A stretch of 5,873 nucleotides of DNA from Phycisphaeraceae bacterium. Lineage in GTDB: Bacteria > Planctomycetota > Phycisphaerae > Phycisphaerales > Phycisphaeraceae. The position numbers were made by a program, and so were the translations under genes. The stretch is taken from contig JAESSU010000134.1 in the NCBI GenBank assembly GCA_016763955.1, forward strand, positions 1 through 5,873. Reading direction: 5' to 3'. Below are positions 5,230 through 5,873 of this stretch, piece after piece (position 1 is the stretch's first letter; every line of letters starts with the position of its first letter). The notes under the pieces are model-generated. The model saw only the letters and a program-made list of their open reading frames with translations. It was not told the origin of the DNA and did no database searches.

Positions 5230-5873
5230 TCAATGTTGCTCACGGGTCTTGCGTCCTGGACGTCCTAGAAGCATGACACCGCCAATGAGTAATAATGCTG
5301 CACTTGCAGGTTCAGGCACACCGGAGACTTGAACATTGAAGATCACATCGTTGTAATCCTGGTCACCTAGTCTGCCAGTATTTGCGTTATAGCGAATGTC
5401 TTCAAGACCTACGAGCAGGCCCTGATCCGTATCAAAAATCAAAAAGTGATCCGTGACCAGTGCCCCCTTATTGTCTTCATTCATGTCATTGACACTATAA
5501 AATTGTTCATTGCCAGAGTTGACGTTGACATAAAATCCGAAGATCGAATCTTCTGCCACAGTCAACTGAGCGGTTGTTCCCACGGGGTCAATATTATTGG
5601 TAAAAGCATGCATGTAACTAATATTCGAGGGATCAGAGAGCGGTGCGGAAAAGACCCCTAGCTGATTGTTGTAATCAGCAGATGACCCCAAATATTCAAA
5701 CGTGACATAGGCTGCACCGCCGGTAATGGTAAATGCCTGCCACTGAGTTTGGTCAGCAGAGGTATCCACGGGGTTACCGCCAACGGTAAAGCCGAAGCTA
5801 TCTGCGACACTTTTAAGTGAGGGGTCGCCGGAACTGTAGATCGAATCCGTTCCCGAATCCCCCATCGTCAGCC
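5230..5873 (-). CDS. PEP-CTERM sorted DUF4114-type exported protein, N-terminus missing
   Basis: The frame is open to the right edge, so the start and signal peptide lie outside; 213 residues are visible. The ATG at 5863-5865 is internal, since the frame continues as Leu-Thr before it. Counting from that Met, the sequence is acidic and strand-rich, as in extracellular domains. A stretch at about 139-180 matches the DUF4114 pattern: DHFLIFDTDQGLLVGLEDI, then the acidic GDQDYNDVIF, which in similar domains suggests calcium binding. The C-terminus is a complete PEP-CTERM signal: VPEP at 183-186, a hydrophobic helix (AALLLIGGVMLL), and a basic end (RPGRKTR). In bacteria with exosortase this signal directs cleavage and surface or matrix sorting. 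A terminator follows. Domain calls are by eye; its biological role is unknown. Confidence 0.9.
   Translation of the reverse strand, partial: LTMGDSGTDSIYSSGDPSLKSVADSFGFTVGGNPVDTSADQTQWQAFTITGGAAYVTFEYLGSSADYNNQLGVFSAPLSDPSNISYMHAFTNNIDPVGTTAQLTVAEDSIFGFYVNVNSGNEQFYSVNDMNEDNKGALVTDHFLIFDTDQGLLVGLEDIRYNANTGRLGDQDYNDVIFNVQVSGVPEPASAALLLIGGVMLLGRPGRKTREQH

Overview
The window looks like a piece of a Gram-negative-type genome with mid-range GC, probably a planctomycete of the Phycisphaerae kind. The inference rests on an exported DUF4114 protein ending in a PEP-CTERM sorting signal, an ExbB/ExbD-type membrane motor followed directly by a very long exported TPR protein, and several small membrane proteins. 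The phylum is an inference from gene content, not a measured placement. Every gene I can support lies on the minus strand, so the reading order runs from high to low coordinates.

From the right edge: the C-terminal part of a PEP-CTERM/DUF4114 exported protein (5230 to beyond 5873) ends at a clear intrinsic terminator (5151-5197) whose shape would work in both directions. Next come three short secreted or membrane genes: a 65-residue protein with two hydrophobic segments (4783-4980), a 93-residue protein with a signal peptide (4303-4584) and a 112-residue protein with an N-terminal membrane anchor (3939-4277). The last two resemble each other and are probably diverged tandem paralogues. A 376-bp non-coding gap (3563-3938) follows. 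It contains a perfect TATAAT -10 box on the minus strand, and a perfect inverted repeat covers the place where the -35 box should be.

Downstream of that promoter lies a tightly packed motor operon. A MotA/TolQ/ExbB-family channel protein (2804-3562) overlaps an ExbD/TolR-family protein (2385-2807) by 4 nt (ATGA), and a large TPR protein begins 5 nt after the ExbD stop codon. ExbB and ExbD form a proton-driven inner-membrane engine. The TPR protein, predicted to be exported, is the obvious candidate for its periplasmic partner, and the small upstream membrane proteins may be accessory parts.

The TPR gene is broken in this sequence. A one-base frame change in a T5 run (1861-1865) and an in-frame TAG (1724-1726) separate an N-terminal piece (1801-2379) from a 574-codon open frame that runs off the left edge. 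Everything from position 1 to about 1800 is therefore coding-like TPR sequence, not empty DNA. No RNA genes, CRISPR arrays, insertion sequences or plus-strand genes were found.
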